24,732 nucleotides of DNA from Larix sibirica (Eukaryota; Streptophyta; Pinopsida; Pinales; Pinaceae). Within the stretch, counting starts at the first letter, position 1. Every line of letters starts with the position of its first letter. The notes beneath the pieces were generated by a model. The model searched no databases, was not told where the DNA came from, and worked only from the letters and a program-made list of their open reading frames with translations. The position numbers and the translations under genes are program-made. The DNA is taken from positions 1 through 24,732 of the forward strand of contig NWUY0304154348.1 in assembly GCA_004151065.3 (NCBI GenBank), read 5' to 3'. Shown piece after piece: positions 1 through 10,429 of the stretch.

Positions 1-440
1 TTATAAGCTTAGGCTCCCTTGGGCGTTGAGGATATGGCGGCTAAGAGCACAAAGAGGAGATGGCTGTTTCAAGGCTGCTTGGCTACGTGAGTGAGTGAGT
101 TTGCTTACACAACAACCAATTAGCCAAATGCTAGGCTTCAAGGCAAGGGGTTTGCAACACAACAACCTTAATAAAAGGAAGAGCCTCTTTCAGAAGATAT
201 TAATTATGGATATCCCAGGAAAAAAACTAAAGTATGTAAAAGATAATGTAAAATAGGAAGTTATGTATCTAATGTGACTCTGAGTCTTATTACTTTTCCT
301 ATTCTACATATATGTATATCCTCATCTTCCCACCATTTCATCTCACTTATTCTCTTTGTAAATACTGCTATTATTATGTACCTTGTTGGGCCATTTTCAT
401 AAATAATAAAGATTGAGTCTCCTTATTAAATAGTTTTCAG
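1..440. other. LTR-like or nuclear-derived AT-rich segment
   Basis: No open frame of note. The stretch from about 340 to 425 has a run of features seen in the 3' part of plant retrotransposon LTRs or in polyadenylation regions: a pyrimidine-rich TCTCTTTGTAAATAC segment, then TTGGGCCATTTTC, then AATAATAAAGA. The first 170 bases carry short imperfect repeats around AAGGCTGCTTGG, AGGCTTCAAGGCAAGG and ACACAACAACC. No terminal TG...CA pair, target duplication, primer binding site or partner LTR could be found in the window, and the left edge is cut by the window. The LTR reading is inference only. Confidence 0.3.
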
Positions 441-441
441 T

Positions 442-490
442 TCAAGTAGCTTTAGTGTGGTTTAGAGAAAGTATGCTTGAGTTAATAGAA
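442..490 (+). repeat. Dispersed repeat copy: CAAGTAGCTTTAG + TATGCTTGAGT
   Basis: The words TCAAGTAGCTTTAG (442-455) and TATGCTTGAGT (472-482) occur here separated by 16 bases. At 2214-2239 the same two words are directly joined. This copy therefore carries a 16-base insertion, or the other carries a deletion. Function unknown. Confidence 0.6.
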
Positions 491-2056
491 TGTATATTGA
501 AGTAAGATTGAAAGGCTTAGGATCTATTCCTTTAGTTACTAGGATAGAAGTGATCAACTGAACTCACTAGAATAGAAGTCTCTACGCTATACTCTAAAAG
601 AAGTTTCAACTTCACTAGAAAGAAATCACCGATTGAACCATGGCCTGTGGCAGCAGGACCTGAAACCCATCTCCTATGCGCACCCTCTATTTCTTTTAGC
701 AGCCTTTCTTTTTTTCTTTTCAATAGAATAATAGAGAATTTATCTAATGTTACGGAGATAGTATCAAGTGTTCCAGCTTCAAAGAATAGAGAAAGTCTCC
801 TAAGTTACTCCATTAGTATGTGTATTTACTTTTAGGATATATAATAAGTGTATCTTTTTAGTTGTTTAGTCTGCTTTAAGTCAGGATATATAGGATCTAT
901 AATGTATATGAAGTGTTGGAGCTAGCCTATCTAATGTATATATTGTGTAGGTTATTTCAAGTATGAGGATATACTCTTTCTACAAGCAGATAATAATAGG
1001 AAAGGAATAACTACTAACATATCCTATATCCTCCTATACTACAGAATTTAGTCCCTTTACTCACCATACCTATAGTATTTACTTACTACACTACAGACCT
1101 TTTCACTCCTAGAATAAGATAGGAAGTCTAATAAGTAGTAGGAATAGGAAGTCTAATTATGTAGACATAGATGGAATGGAAGAGAAATAAGATCGTCTAT
1201 AAAGTAAAGCAGAGTCAGGACAGCCTTATCTCTTTTATTGCTAGAGATAGTAATTAGGGACTCTTTGTTTAAGTAAGTAGGAATTAGTATGGAACTCTTT
1301 CTCTTTCTTAGTATTCCTTTTCAGTATTAGATTAGTTTATAAGTCTGCTATTTGTAGGTCTAATAGGAGGTTTAGATATTGGTAGATTGTTACTAAGGAT
1401 TTTGAAACATGAAAAAATGGATAAGTAACTGGGATCTTTGTCCTCTCTATTCTTCCTTCTTTATATTAGCGAAGTAGAGTCTAAAGTGATTAGATAGGTT
1501 CTCTTTTAGTAGTAGGAAGGTAATAAGAGTCTTTATGTCTTCTAAGATATTGGTGAGAGGTTAGATAGATATATGATATTGTTGGTCTATTAGTAGGGTT
1601 TATGTCTTGGGTTCTCTTTCCTCTATTTGTTGGTTTATATATTTAAGAAGAGTAATTGGGTTCTGTTCTCTTCCTAGCCTTTCTAGATTTGAGGTTTTCT
1701 ATTTGTTAGATAGAGAAAGTATTAGGAGTTTAGCTTCTTTAGTTTCTATAAAGGAGATAGATAGGCACTTTATTCTATTTATAGTAGTGAGTCTAGGCTC
1801 CCGGCTTTATTTCTTCTTTAGTCATTAGTTAGGAAGGTTTAATAATAAATAAATAATAATATAGCTTGAGTATTAATTCCTTAATATAGAGTCTCTAATT
1901 CTTTCTAGATATTTGAATTCTTTATAAGGTTTGTAGAGTTTATATAGTTAGGAGTGAAGAAGAACTCTGACTAGTTTCTATAGTTAGGAAATAGAAAGTA
2001 TTTTTGATATTCAGTATATCGAAGAGATTTGAAGTAGTAAGTGTATTAGATCTATA

Positions 2057-2260
2057 GTATGCTTAGGTATAGAGAAAGGATTAGGAACTAGTCAGTGAAG
2101 TAATATACTCTTGAATAACTAGTAAGTACGCTTGGGTAGAAATAATCCTAGGAACTAGTATATAGCTTATGTAGAGAGAGTTAGGAAATGTAGAGTTGGT
2201 TTACGAAGAGGAATCAAGTAGCTTTAGGTATGCTTGAGTAGAAATAAAGTATCTTAGGAG
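2057..2260 (+). repeat. Three diverged copies of a TATGCTTGAGTAGAAATAA repeat
   Basis: Copies lie at about 2057-2092, 2124-2159 and 2227-2260. The first two share a GTATGCTTAGGTA or GTACGCTTGGGTA head, a purine-rich middle and a CTAGGAACTAGT or TTAGGAACTAGT tail. The third has the head and middle followed by CTTAGGAG. The third copy is preceded by TCAAGTAGCTTTAG, as is the copy at 442-490. A weaker relative, AAGTATGCTTAGCAAATAG, lies near 3826. Spacing is irregular (67 and 103 bases), so this is a dispersed or broken-tandem family rather than a regular satellite. Confidence 0.6.
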
Positions 2261-2557
2261 TTGAGTCTCTTTAGTAGATAGTAAGGAGATTGAAAGGATG
2301 AAGATGAGATCCTAAGTCTCTCAATTAGCAGGCTAGAATAGAGAGTATTATAATATAGAGTAGGTTTATATATTCTATAGGAGGTATTAGATAGTTGGAA
2401 TTCCAGGCTATAGATAATAGGTTTCTTATATTCTAATAATGACTTTCTCTTTCTTCTATTAGTATGAGCTTTATATATTAAATAGAAGGATCGACAGATA
2501 CTTACCTTAACGTCGTAAGGGTAAGGAATTATTGTTTATTACTTGAAAGGTATGAGC

Positions 2558-2723
2558 AAGTAGGAATTAGATCCTTATAGTGGCTTTCTCTGTTAGATAG
2601 AAATATATTAGATTGTTGGTCTGGTTTGATGTATTCTTTAGTAAGAGTAGGAATTAGGTCCTATGTGTTAGCTTTCTATCTGAAAGAGTAGGAAGTAAGA
2701 GTAGTAAGAGTAGGAATTATATC
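2558..2723 (+). repeat. Diverged tandem repeat, AGTAGGAATTAG unit
   Basis: AAGTAGGAATTAGATCC (2558-2574), GAGTAGGAATTAGGTCC (2645-2661) and GAGTAGGAATTATATC (2708-2723) begin successive units that continue into a CTTTCT-rich stretch with TTAGATAG or CTATCTG. Unit lengths are about 87 and 63 bases. A further single copy, AAGTAGGAATTAG, lies at 1275-1287. The units are degenerate and show no coding frame. Confidence 0.55.
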
Positions 2724-2948
2724 TTCTATTGTAGGTTTATCTATTTTATAGGCTTAGACAGAAAGATCAACACTTTATATACCACAAGATAAGCACTCTA
2801 CTCTGATCTCAACAACGTAACCCTCTAACAAACCTCAGCCCTTCCTATCCTTACTAGAACTATCAAAGCAGCTAGGAAGAAGCTACTAACTAATACCTAC
2901 TACTCTCTATTGTAGAAGAAGGAATCCTATATATTTATTGTAGAATAA

Positions 2949-2976
2949 GCTGGGGTGAGGATAGAACCTCCCCAAC
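2949..2976. other. Small GC-rich hairpin
   Basis: A short imperfect inverted repeat, GCTGGGG...CCCCAAC around a loop with ATAGAA, with an inner AGG/CCT extension and a two-base bulge. It stands out in AT-rich surroundings. The neighbourhood was tested as a possible tRNA on the minus strand and rejected. It could be a processing or terminator-like stem, but no T-run follows it. Confidence 0.35.
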
Positions 2977-4362
2977 TCATAAACTAGATATGATAATGAT
3001 CCATTATACCTAATAACAATAGCCTTTAAACCCCACCGGTAGTACCTTTACCTTAAACACGCCTTACACTACGACTTTTACTAGTAGTTTTACCGATCAA
3101 CTCACCCTTACTACTATAGCCATAGAACAACAACACTCTTCATAGGACAAAGGAAGATAGACTTATGTATGCATAGATTAACAATAGGACTCTCTTCACT
3201 TTATTAGTTAATATCTCCTATTAGTAACAAAAGCAATAGGAATCATGCTATTTGTTAACTCAATCTTCCCTTATCAGAATCAACGATAACATTAACTAAT
3301 GTATCAAGACCCATTACTTTAACACCGACGTTTTACTTATACAAGTACTCAGAAACTTACCACCCTTCATACTACATCGATATAACCAGACTATTAACTA
3401 TGGACTCTACTTTATCTACTATTAGTCAATTAACTCCATCAGGAATAGAAGGAAGTATATCAGAAACAATAATAGGTCTTGTTGAATTCCATGTATCTAT
3501 CATTAAATATGTATCTATAGAGAGAGGTACTGCTATTCTTTTTCTCTTTGCAACTGCACAACCCTTGACATTCCTTCTTTTACTAAGGAGCCACCCCAGA
3601 TACCACCCAAAGTACACTCTATCTGAAAGCAGGAGAGCTACAGGCTACTAGAGATGAGTACAGTGAAAAAAGCCCCTAGGAATAGACCCATTGGTGCAAG
3701 GTAGGATTTACCCAGACCCGTAGTTGCTCCGTAGGAGTGGAGTTTTATTTGTCATTAGTAAGTCTGATTAGTCTTTCTTAACTTAATAGGAATAGCAAAT
3801 AGAAAGTTTTATGCTTTAGGAATAAGTATGCTTAGCAAATAGAATTAGCTCCTATCAATAGTATTAGCTGCTTCAGATAAGTCCAGTCTAGTAGGGTAGG
3901 AATCAATACACCTGAAACACAGCCCCTGCTATCACCACCACCCTAAGCGCATTCGCAACAGGCCTTTCACTGCATCTTTTTCAAATAAATGCTACCTGAA
4001 ACCGACCGAGATATTACAGATTTAATTAGGGCCGGATAACCTATATTTTACGTCTTCCTACATATTATAAAAACTACGGATCTTTTATCGTATAGAGGAG
4101 GGTTAACTCTGAATATGTTGGTGTAGAAGGACTGGGACTATATTTTCTCTTTGCTTAGGAAAGCTTAGGATAGAGAAAGTTTCTTTATTAGGAAGGAAGG
4201 TATAGAAATAGATAACTCCTTCTTATATTAATAAATGTAAGTTGTAAGTAAGGTAGGCAGAGATAGAAAGAATATAAAGTATAGACCTATAACTAAGTCC
4301 TAATATAAACTCGCCACTACAGACAATAACTAAGTACTAACTAACCTTTAAACTAAGTAGAA

Positions 4363-4560
4363 GTATAGCTCCTTCTAGTATTGTTTTATTACTATAGCTC
4401 CTCATAAAGAAGGGATTGTTTCATAATCTCTCTTGCCTAAATACTATTGTTGAAGAACTATAGCTGCTTATCAAGATGTTGTTAGCAAAAAAGAGCTTCT
4501 GCTGCTAGTATTTTTCATTAACTATAGCTCCTTTCCTTCGTTCATTTGTTTCTTTTTCTC
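4363..4560 (+). repeat. Diverged tandem repeat, ACTATAGCTCCTT unit
   Basis: ACTATAGCTCCTC starts at 4391, ACTATAGCTGCTT at 4457 and ACTATAGCTCCTT at 4531, giving units of 66 and 74 bases, with a partial TATAGCTCCTT at 4364. The bodies are poorly conserved. No coding potential is seen. Confidence 0.5.
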
Positions 4561-4884
4561 TTTTATGGAAAGTATATGAGCTCCTACCTTTCCTTCCTAA
4601 AGCTAATCTGACTTGTCGAGTTCTCTCTTCCTTTTAGACCAAAGAGAATAAGGAGTCAACTAGTAATAATAAGGAGACTATACTAATACTTATTAAACCA
4701 GACTCATAGTACTGTTGTTTCCTTACTAATGAATAATAAGGAATCCCTTACCTCATACCTTTAAGTAATTCCTCTAGAATGTCTATAGGGTTTCTAATAC
4801 TCTACTTCTCCTATTTACTTCTGAAGGGATTTATCCTTTTATAAGCTGGTCAATTCCTTTATTGTGGAACCTGACTTCTATCTG

Positions 4885-4910
4885 CTAATACCTAATACCT
4901 AATACCTAAG
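4885..4910 (+). repeat. Heptanucleotide microsatellite (CTAATAC)3
   Basis: Three exact copies of CTAATAC at 4885-4905 followed by CTAAGG. The surrounding 4750-5170 region repeats looser words such as CTCATACCTT, TAATACC and GTAATT. The 7-mer is not the Arabidopsis-type telomere repeat CCCTAAA. Confidence 0.8.
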
Positions 4911-5894
4911 GTTATTACCTTCTTAATACCTTATAATTACGGAGTAAGAACCTTTCTCATTTCTGTTAAATACCAAGAATATATAGGGATCCCTGTCTAC
5001 TCATACCTTATGTAATTTCTATAGACTCTAACCTCTAGTAATATATTTATAAGGTATCCTATCTCATTTATATTTCCCTAATATCTTTGAGTTCTAGTTC
5101 CTTCCTTCTTACCTAATGACTCAATAAGAATACCTACTTCCGTAGTTTATAATGCCTTATTAAATAGATGTGAGTACCAAATATAAGACTTATCTAAGAG
5201 AAGCTATAGTATAAAGACCGTAAGAAGGCAAAAGGGTTTATACTCTTATTTGCTATAGGTGATAGTCAAAGTAATGGAGCCAATAGGTGATGTCCGACTG
5301 TCGAAGAAGACGTCATAAGGTTTTAGGGTAGCCGCTTTGAATGGAGGTTCAATATAGGAAGAGGAAGGGATTCCTTTGTTTCATGAGTGAACTAATGATG
5401 AGTCAATGGTATATTCCGGCTTATCTGTTGGTAGGTCTATAGTGTAGTTATATAAATCTATAGAGTAGGGTAGGTTTGTTGCTAAAAGTAAAATAAAGAA
5501 TGCCTGTTTGTTTAAATGAAGCCTAAGGGTTTGGTACTTCGGTATGGTTTTCGTGTCTGTTTCTGTGGGGTTTTGGTGTATAAGATCCATTTAGTTAGAG
5601 ATCGAGCTCTATGTTTATACCTAGCTTTATGGAGTAAGATATTACTTGTGTTAGGAGTTAACTAATAATAAGTAAAGAGTATATTCCTGTCCTAATTGTG
5701 AGGAGTTTACTAATGATGATAGAGGAGTAGAGTGCTGTTCTAGTTTAGTAAACGACAGAGTCTATATACTGAGTAATATATTCCATCGTTATATAGTTCT
5801 ATTTTTAGTTCCGACAGGTGGTTTGAGTTAGAATGATAAGCTAGTTCAAGGAGTAAAGTATAAGATAACTAATCCTAATATAGTCTTATTACTA

Positions 5895-5924
5895 AAGTAG
5901 AAGTAGAAGTATAAGTATAAGTCA
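5895..5924 (+). repeat. Hexanucleotide microsatellite AAGTAG/AAGTAT
   Basis: Two copies of AAGTAG, two of AAGTAT and one AAGTCA in direct succession. It fits slippage within the TAG-rich zone. Confidence 0.75.
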
Positions 5925-6620
5925 AGTCTAAGAGAAGTGTTAGGAGTCGCTATGAATGATCTAAGAGTTTATTCCTGTTCCTTGTTCTCTCTTTCAAAGT
6001 GGATAAGATTGTCAACAGAGTAATAGAGTTGTAAAGCAGCGGGTATTATCCTGTGTTCCTTCATACTAGTATGGTACTCTCTATAATTACTGGCGAAGCA
6101 AGCATACCAATAATCGGACACTAAAGCCACATTAACTGGCCTAAGGAGTAGTAATAATGCTATAGTTCCCAATCTTTAATAAGATATATATATAACCGGC
6201 CAGCTCGTCTAAAGCGGCAAGGGTCTTCTCCTATACTCAGTTTACAAGTCCATCTTAGCCTAGCAGTACTGGCGAAGCAAGAGATAAAGCTCAAAGGAAT
6301 GAGAGGGATATCCGTACCTAACTTATAGTCGTAAGGCATAAAGCAGAAAGCACAGATAGGATATTATTACCAGCTGTTAGTGGTCAGGCAAGGCAGGACG
6401 GAAGAGGTACTTACAGAACTGACTAGTCTAGTTAGCGGAGGTAAACGAGGTATTCTCCTTTACTAGGTTTAGTAAATATGATCTACTCTAACCGGCTCTC
6501 TGAAGCTCTAGTAAATAAGCAAAGCAATATATAAGCTATTAGGGGACACTAAACCTATCTTAACTGACAGAGGAATAAGGATTCTATAGTTGAAAGTATT
6601 TAAGAAGAGGATATTCTAAC

Positions 6621-6872
6621 CAGAAATGAGTTTCAAAGTCCCCCCTAGCCCCCACAAAAGGGGAACAGAACACCAACAACATGAAAGCCTTCCTCTCCTT
6701 ACTCTAATGCCCCTTTTTTCAAGGTACCTTCTATCCACTCGCCTTAAAGCAAAACACCTAAAGGCAGACATAAAGAAGCATTAGTAGAGAATAGAACCAG
6801 CAAGCAAATGATATGACCCCTTCAGCAGCTAGTTTTCAGCGATGCCCATCACTTCCTTTGTGCAAATATTAA
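6621..6872. other. Transition segment, no feature seen
   Basis: Composition shifts from the TAG-rich zone to more ordinary sequence, with short C-runs and A-rich patches. No open frame, hairpin or repeat of note. Confidence 0.5.
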
Positions 6873-7489
6873 GTGGAAGTGGTTTTCAGACCTTCGGTTT
6901 CAGATAATGTTGACAATTGGAGGGTACTTCAGAATGATGATCATATTTTTCAATTTCTGATGAATTGTCATGAATTTGTGCGCAGTGTAAGAGAAGAGTT
7001 AGATAGAATAGGAGGCCAAGATGTTGTGCAACTTCAGACAAGGAATATTCCAGAGACACCCCAAAATGTTGAAAATATTACATCAGGGGAGGACCCTGCA
7101 TATACCATGCAGGATGCAAAAATGGTACAACTAAATAGATCCATCAGGCAGATGTAGAACAAGATCATCCGACTAATAAAGAGGAAGACTTGAGGCCTAG
7201 GTAACCACTGCACCATGCGGGAGGTCCTACTATTGGTATTAAGAATGGATTTGAGAAGGATCAAAGGAGGGAAGAGAGCTTTATGAGAACACGTCCAATG
7301 CGGGACCGGGTACCTAATCATGGGAGAATTAAGTGTCGAGGAAACTCCACTAGGTGATTTACACATTGAAAAACACCATGATAAAGAAGGTGATGCCTTT
7401 GGAGTCCTTGACTCAATTGAGTTTGATGATGTCTTATTTCCCATAGTCTTTGAGGAGGAGTATTTCGATGCTGAGCAACTTCCCCAATA
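6873..7489 (+). pseudogene. Decayed coding-like sequence, identity unknown
   Basis: Two open blocks in different plus frames. The first (6873-7157) runs directly from a stop codon and has no ATG at its head. It encodes a mixed-charge segment with the words FQFLMNCHEFVRSVREELD and NIPETPQN. The second (7322-7489, ATG start, 55 residues) is strongly acidic, with VEETPLGDLHIEKHHDKEGD and DSIEFDDVLFPIVFEEEYF. Between them a third frame reads HHAGGPTIGIKNGFEKDQRR followed by RTRPMRDRVPNHGRIKC. Continuous protein-like composition across shifting frames suggests an old frameshifted gene or a retroelement gag-like protein, but I recognise no domain. The minus strand has a 137-codon open frame at 7034-7444; it is hydrophobic and cysteine-rich in a way typical of an antisense shadow, so I favour the plus strand. 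Confidence 0.35.
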
Positions 7490-7631
7490 AAATGTAGTAC
7501 AGACGAAAACTCAAGCGAGTAAACCTAGGGGTAAGCAAACTCTGAGCGGCCCCCAATTACAAAAGCAACACTTCTCAAAGCAACCCCAAGATTACCCCCC
7601 CTAAAAAAGCAATTTGATTGAGAAAAAACAG

Positions 7632-7681
7632 CGAATGAGGAGCGAAGCGAAGCGTAGCCGCCCTTCCCTTTGGTCGGGAGG
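7632..7681 (+). other. Plant-mitochondrial-type GAGCGAAGCGAAGCG motif
   Basis: GAGCGAAGCGAAGCG is followed by TAGCCGCCCTTCCC and TTTGGTCGGGAGG. GC-rich strings of this kind built on GCGAAGCG are familiar from plant mitochondrial intergenic DNA (recalled knowledge, not searched). A shorter GAGCGAAGCGAG occurs at 14930-14941. This is one of the few direct hints that the window is organellar. Confidence 0.45.
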
Positions 7682-9031
7682 TTTTGTTAATTTATTTCCA
7701 AGCGACCACCTTATTGCCTGCCTCCAACCTGAGGCCATTGATAAATAAATGTATTGAATGGTTAAGTCCATACAGTATACTACTAGCCCCTATATATGCG
7801 AGTATATCACGTAGAATCGAACCCATCCAATTTATATTAGGGGGATATTACACCTACCTCAACTTTCCATCCATATAGTAGTAGTAGCAGCAGAGTAGTA
7901 GCCTGGGAATTTATATTAGAGCCGGGCTATTAGTTGTTGGACTATAGTCTCTTATCCCTTAGGTCTGGTCTACCGGTATCATATAGGTCTGGTCTACATG
8001 TCTGGCATGGGGGTGGGATTTTATATTCATCAAGTGGTGTACTTAGTTAGGGGGAGTAGGGGTAATGGGTGCTATATCCCACCAATCACTAGGGCAGAGC
8101 TAGCTAGGGATGATTTTCTATTCGAGTAGAGGTGTTAGGGGATTGGCCCAACCAACATGGATTCAACTGGTTGAGGGGAATAAATCCAGCTTTGGCTATT
8201 AGGGGAAAAATACCAGTTTCCGGGAAAAAAGGGTCCTGCTATATCCATTTTAGCTAGTCAAGTAAACTAGTATAGTGGAATTAATGACTAGTATCAGCTT
8301 GAACTACAACATCATGTAACCATAAGCTGGTATCGACACTATTCCCATAATCTTCATCATATCCAGGTAATGATGCCACTTCTATGAGCTTAAGCATATT
8401 GAATATGGATAAGCCTATAACCCTTTCCATGATCATTGAATACTAGGAGCTTAGATAACAAGGAGTGCCATAAAGAAAAAGAATATAATAGTAATAAAAC
8501 TCATAATAATAATAATAATGTGCAGATGCATTCTTCGGGGGAATTTAATGGACTAGGCAATCGGCCCATGAGACAGAGGCCCTTAAGTATTGGAAGCACA
8601 TTGCCTACCATAGGGAAGAAATGAGACAACAACGGGTTTTCTATAATCAAAGGTAGTGGCAGCCGCCCTAATTTTTATCATGGAAGCCCTCGCAAAGTAG
8701 CAGTCTCTCTAGGTAATAAATTTTTCGAGCCCTAAATCCCTAATATAATGCCTACAAGTATAAAACTCGGTATTCTCGTTGTTACCCCTCAAATTGCAGA
8801 TGCAATTTGCGGCATTCATCCCAGCAGTTATAAGGATGTGAAGACCGAGCTGAGTTTTGTTCAAGGAAGTGAAAATGGCTTCCTGTAGACCATGGCATAG
8901 TGTTGTAGAAAATGCACCTGTTGAGGGCTATTTTAGACTGTCATGAGGAAGGAAATGATAGCTGGGGTGGTTAACGAGCATGAAATATTTTGATCTTTTA
9001 ATAATATTCATGGTAAGAGGCTGTTTGTGGG
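7682..9031. other. Unassigned stretch, no supported gene
   Basis: Open stretches at 7684-7878 and 8436-8624 are short and lack recognisable domains; the second covers an (ATA)n microsatellite at 8503-8519. A 14-base word, TAGGTCTGGTCTAC, is repeated at 7960-7973 and 7984-7997. A 46-codon ATG frame at 8748-8888 resembles nothing I know. The end of this stretch may be the decayed 5' part of the coding remnant that follows. Confidence 0.4.
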
Positions 9032-9556
9032 CCAAGTGAAAGATACCCTAAGTTGGTGCGTGCAGATGGAGGATTTCCTCAGCAAGTCACACTCCACAGA
9101 CCATCCAATTGTGATACATTCTCAGTCATATAAGTCCCAGAATATGGTTACAAAGCAGCTCTATCATCCATGGTTTCTGATCTTCCAGTTTTGGAGCTTT
9201 ACAAAGATTATAAAACATTTATGGCTATATATGTCCGGTCTACAGGATCCTATAGGTCCTCTCTTGAATCTATGACTGGGTTTTCATCTATGTTATGAAG
9301 GTTTATCAGACGATTGTCATCTAAACAGTGCAGCTAGTAAGTGTGCTGCTGCTGTTGCAGATTTTATTCTACATAATAAATTGGATGCAGGTTATAATCC
9401 ATTAGCTATTTCATTATTTCATCTGAAGTTGTTCAGGCTGGCCATTCATTATTTGTTCCATTTGTTCTATATCCTGGTAATATGCTAGCAGCAAGAAACA
9501 TAGGTTGTCCTGAAGTATTGTTTGCCTATTTAGAGCTTTCATCAGATGGAATATGA
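9032..9556 (+). pseudogene. Frameshifted protein remnant, family not recognised
   Basis: Three blocks of plausible protein join across frames. Block 1 (9032-9298) has one internal TAA at 9131 and contains PKLVRADGGFPQQVTLHRPS, then DLPVLELYKDYKTFMAIYVR. Block 2 (from 9291, other frame) contains LNSAASKCAAAVADFILHNK and LDAGYNPLAISLF. Block 3 (9422-9556, back in the first frame) contains SEVVQAGHSLFVPFVLYPGN and GCPEVLFAYLELSSDG. Composition is that of a normal soluble eukaryotic protein and the block junctions are tight, so I infer a single ancestral coding segment of about 170 residues with two frameshifts and one stop. I cannot name the family. It lies 60 bases upstream of the PPR remnant in the same orientation; the two need not be related. 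Confidence 0.55.
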
Positions 9557-9615
9557 TGAACCGAATGCTTTGAGGAAGGTTAATTTTTTATAAATACGGT
9601 CCATATTCTTGCTAG

Positions 9616-9978
9616 AAATGGGAAAAACAGCAGGGCATGAAACCAAACTCGAGTACCATAGTTCGTGTTATATCCGCATGCAACGGTATATTAGCTATTT
9701 ACTTTGGTAAGCAGGCTCATGCTTATATGCAAAAAAATGGAATCGAGTCAAATGCTTTTGTGGGTAGTGCTCTTGTTTATATGTACGCCAAATGCCACAG
9801 GATAGAGGATGCAGGCAATGTATTTTACAACATGCCTAAAGGAAATCTGGTTTTGGGAAGTGCATTGCTTTCAGGATATCTGGGATGTGGCAGTCTGGAG
9901 TATGCCCAACAATTGTTTTATAAAATGCCTGATATCTGTTTCACTTTTTTTGTCCGCGCTTATTTGTTGAGAAGTTAA
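9616..9978 (+). pseudogene. Pentatricopeptide repeat (PPR) protein fragment
   Basis: An open frame begins after a TAG at 9613; the first ATG is at 9637. The translation carries PPR landmarks: MKPNSSTIVRVISACNG, then FGKQAHAYMQKNGIESNAFV, GSALVYMYAKCHRIEDAGNV, FYNMPKGN and GCGSLEYAQQLFYKMPD. The MYAKC and A..LF..MP signatures are typical of PLS-class plant PPR proteins, RNA-binding factors encoded in the nucleus that act in mitochondria or plastids. About three repeats are present, against ten to twenty in full proteins. Homology stops at about residue 100 of the frame and the last ten or so residues look random. There is no targeting peptide and no E or DYW domain. I infer a nuclear gene fragment; expression is unlikely. 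Confidence 0.8.
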
Positions 9979-10376
9979 GCAACCCATCTAACTTTTGTGA
10001 AAAGCCAATGATTATTAATTGAGAGCTTTTCAACATGAAACAGCCCATTCCAGACATAAAATTTGTATCTCAATAAAAACCTAAGCCTTTATATACAGTA
10101 ATATCCAACCCAGAGCACAGTGCCAAGAACACTAAAATCTTCATTCAAAATTCCCCAGGCATGCATTAATTTAGTTCAAATCCTCCACTTGTTATTCTTT
10201 ATAATTTGGTAGTAACTGGTAACATATGAATTATAATCATGGACATTTTCTTCTTTGTAAATCTAAAAAATCGACTTATTTTGTAGATAATACCCCCTAT
10301 CAGAGTAAGACCAAGCAGAAAAAGTATTAGAGTCCACAACCAGTATAATTTGTGCCAGATTGTCCATGCAAGAGGT
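9979..10376. other. Unassigned AT-rich stretch
   Basis: No open frame, repeat or hairpin of note. It may include non-coding flank carried with the PPR fragment. Confidence 0.4.
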
Positions 10377-10429
10377 ACTACTTACTAGCCTTGACACTTT
10401 CTTTTGTACTTGCCTTTGTCTGAGGTATG

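Larger units (their letters stand above)
430..6620. repeat. TAG/CTA-rich low-complexity repeat zone without genes
   Basis: Over six kilobases are strikingly rich in TAG on one strand and CTA on the other, built from recombined short words such as AGTAGGAA, GGAATTAG, AACTAGT, CTTAGGA and TATAGCTCC. TAG words dominate the plus strand at about 1100-2770, while CTA-type words dominate around 960-1090 and 2820-3400. Frames are constantly closed by TAG, and the few open stretches (for example 1607-1828, 3400-3651, 5381-5590) show no recognisable domain and share the local base bias, so I call none of them genes. Several diverged local repeats lie inside and are listed separately. From about 5950 to 6600 the TAG bias weakens and words such as ACTGGCGAAGCAAG (6088-6101 and 6269-6282) appear. 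I see no RNA gene or mobile element here. Confidence 0.6.

Noticed and set aside
2949-3025. Minus-strand tRNA-like arrangement around GGTTCTATCC with a possible GGTGGGG/CCCCAGC acceptor
   Set aside because: The T-arm does not form a five-pair stem with a seven-base loop, the anticodon stem does not pair, and the total length of about 89 bases is wrong for a class I tRNA.
4885-4910. CTAATAC repeats as telomeric sequence
   Set aside because: Only three units, and the unit differs from the plant CCCTAAA repeat; slippage in a CTA-rich zone explains it.
7034-7444. Longest open frame in the window (minus, 137 codons)
   Set aside because: No recognisable domain; the composition is that of an antisense shadow, and the opposite strand gives more protein-like blocks.
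7805-7835. GGGTTCGATTC on the minus strand as a tRNA T-arm
   Set aside because: Flanking bases do not pair as a T-stem and no acceptor or anticodon arm is found at the right distance.
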